NCBI GenBank assembly: GCA_030682615.1
Contig: JAUXNY010000040.1
Span: 1 to 36,526 of the forward strand
DNA length: 36,526 nt
Direction of reading: 5' to 3'
Source of the DNA: Candidatus Aquicultor sp.
GTDB lineage: Bacteria > Actinomycetota > Aquicultoria > Aquicultorales > Aquicultoraceae
In this document: positions 35,698 through 36,526 of the stretch, one piece after another
Position numbering within the stretch: position 1 is the stretch's first letter
Layout: each line of letters begins with the position of its first letter
Notes under the pieces: model-generated
Told to the model about the DNA's origin: nothing
What the model saw: the letters and a program-made list of their open reading frames with translations, nothing else
Databases searched by the model: none
Translations under genes and position numbers: made by a program

Positions 35698-36526
35698 AGT
35701 TGAAGTAGAGCTTCTTGGTCAACAAATGACAATCGAGCGCATCGGGACCGATGGGGATATGAAAAAAACCATGGAGGTCTTGCGCGAACTAGACGGCAAG
35801 GTCGATGCGATAGGCCTCGGCGGCATCGATTTGTACCTCTTTGCCGATGGCCGGCGTTATGTTATCCGCGATGCGCAAAGACTGAAAGATGTCGTCAAGG
35901 AGACTCCGGTCGTCGACGGGAGCGGGCTCAAAGACACGCTGGAGCGCGAGACCGTCCGATATCTGGTCGAGGAAGCCGGATTGTCTTTTTCCGATAAGAC
36001 GGTCTTGATGGTCAGTGCGGTCGACCGTTTCGGGATGGCTCAAGCAATCAACTCGCAGGGTTCGCGGATGATATTCGGCGATTTGATATTCGGCCTGAAC
36101 ATACCGTTTCCCATCCGTACGATGGCGAACTTCACGAGAATCGCCAAGATGGTATTGCCGATTGTCACCAGGATGCCGTTTAAGCTGCTATACCCGACGG
36201 GAAGCAAGCAGGAGCAGGAGTCGAACGAGAAGTATGCGCGCTTTTACGAGGAAGCGGATATAATAGCCGGCGACTACTTGTTTATAAGGAAATATATGCC
36301 CGCGAGCCTTAAGGGTAAATGGATATTGACCAACACGACCACCGCTGATGATGTCGCGGACCTGAAGCGGCGCGGAGTCGAGCTGCTAATCACGACGACG
36401 CCGGTCTTCAACGGCCGCTCGTTCGGGACGAATGTGCTGGAGGCGGTCTTTTTAGCTCTTTTGGGTAAAAAGTGGGAAGAAGTCGAACCGCAGGATTATC
36501 TCGAGCTTCTTAAGAGACTCGATTTT
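35648..36526 (+). CDS. Conserved protein resembling those annotated 'quinate 5-dehydrogenase'; 3' end outside window
   Basis: Frame open from TTG 35648 (GGAAGGGGG RBS) to the window end: MKRVVSASLGSSKRNHKVEVELLGQQMTIERIGTDGDMKKTMEVLRELDGKVDAIGLGGIDLYLFADGRRYVIRDA...ILTNTTTADDVADLKRRGVELLITTTPVFNGRSFGTNVLEAVFLALLGK; absent from the ORF track. Confidence 0.82.
   Translation, partial: MKRVVSASLGSSKRNHKVEVELLGQQMTIERIGTDGDMKKTMEVLRELDGKVDAIGLGGIDLYLFADGRRYVIRDAQRLKDVVKETPVVDGSGLKDTLERETVRYLVEEAGLSFSDKTVLMVSAVDRFGMAQAINSQGSRMIFGDLIFGLNIPFPIRTMANFTRIAKMVLPIVTRMPFKLLYPTGSKQEQESNEKYARFYEEADIIAGDYLFIRKYMPASLKGKWILTNTTTADDVADLKRRGVELLITTTPVFNGRSFGTNVLEAVFLALLGKKWEEVEPQDYLELLKRLDF

Noticed and set aside
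1-36526. CRISPR arrays, transposases, phage genes or toxin-antitoxin pairs
   Set aside because: None seen: no regularly spaced repeats, no transposase or integrase motifs, and no recognisable TA proteins in the ORFs.

Overview
The window carries a long co-directional, all plus-strand chromosomal segment from a flagellated bacterium. The gene order resembles Firmicutes and deep-branching Actinobacteria, but taxonomy is inference only. Bases 1-12.9 kb hold a flagellar operon: fliG (3' part)-fliH-fliI-fliJ-lytic transglycosylase-MotE/MgtE_N-like-fliK-flgD-TIGR02530-like-flgE-flbD-motA-motB-fliL-fliM-fliY/N. It stops where fliO/P/Q/R-flhB/A would often follow. Bases 12.9-14.3 kb are a poorly coding island with several candidate small elements: a possible sigma-28-like promoter plus a long stem-loop, a 38-aa one-TM microprotein, and a 76-aa nine-cysteine protein with a good RBS. 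Next come a NarL-type two-component system, a LysE-family exporter and an orphan LivK-type binding protein. From 19 kb on there are housekeeping genes: tilS, hpt, ftsH, folE, folP, folK, nadA, nadB, nadC, DedA, birA, bioY (with a perfect BirA-type operator on its promoter), a DUF1284-like protein, a nitroreductase, coaX and an HtrA-type protease. The window ends in a two-gene unit, an HTH regulator plus a 'quinate 5-dehydrogenase-like' protein of unclear function. That last CDS is missing from the ORF track because it runs off the window. No CRISPR, rRNA, tRNA or mobile element was seen. All calls come from reading the sequence; no database search was run.
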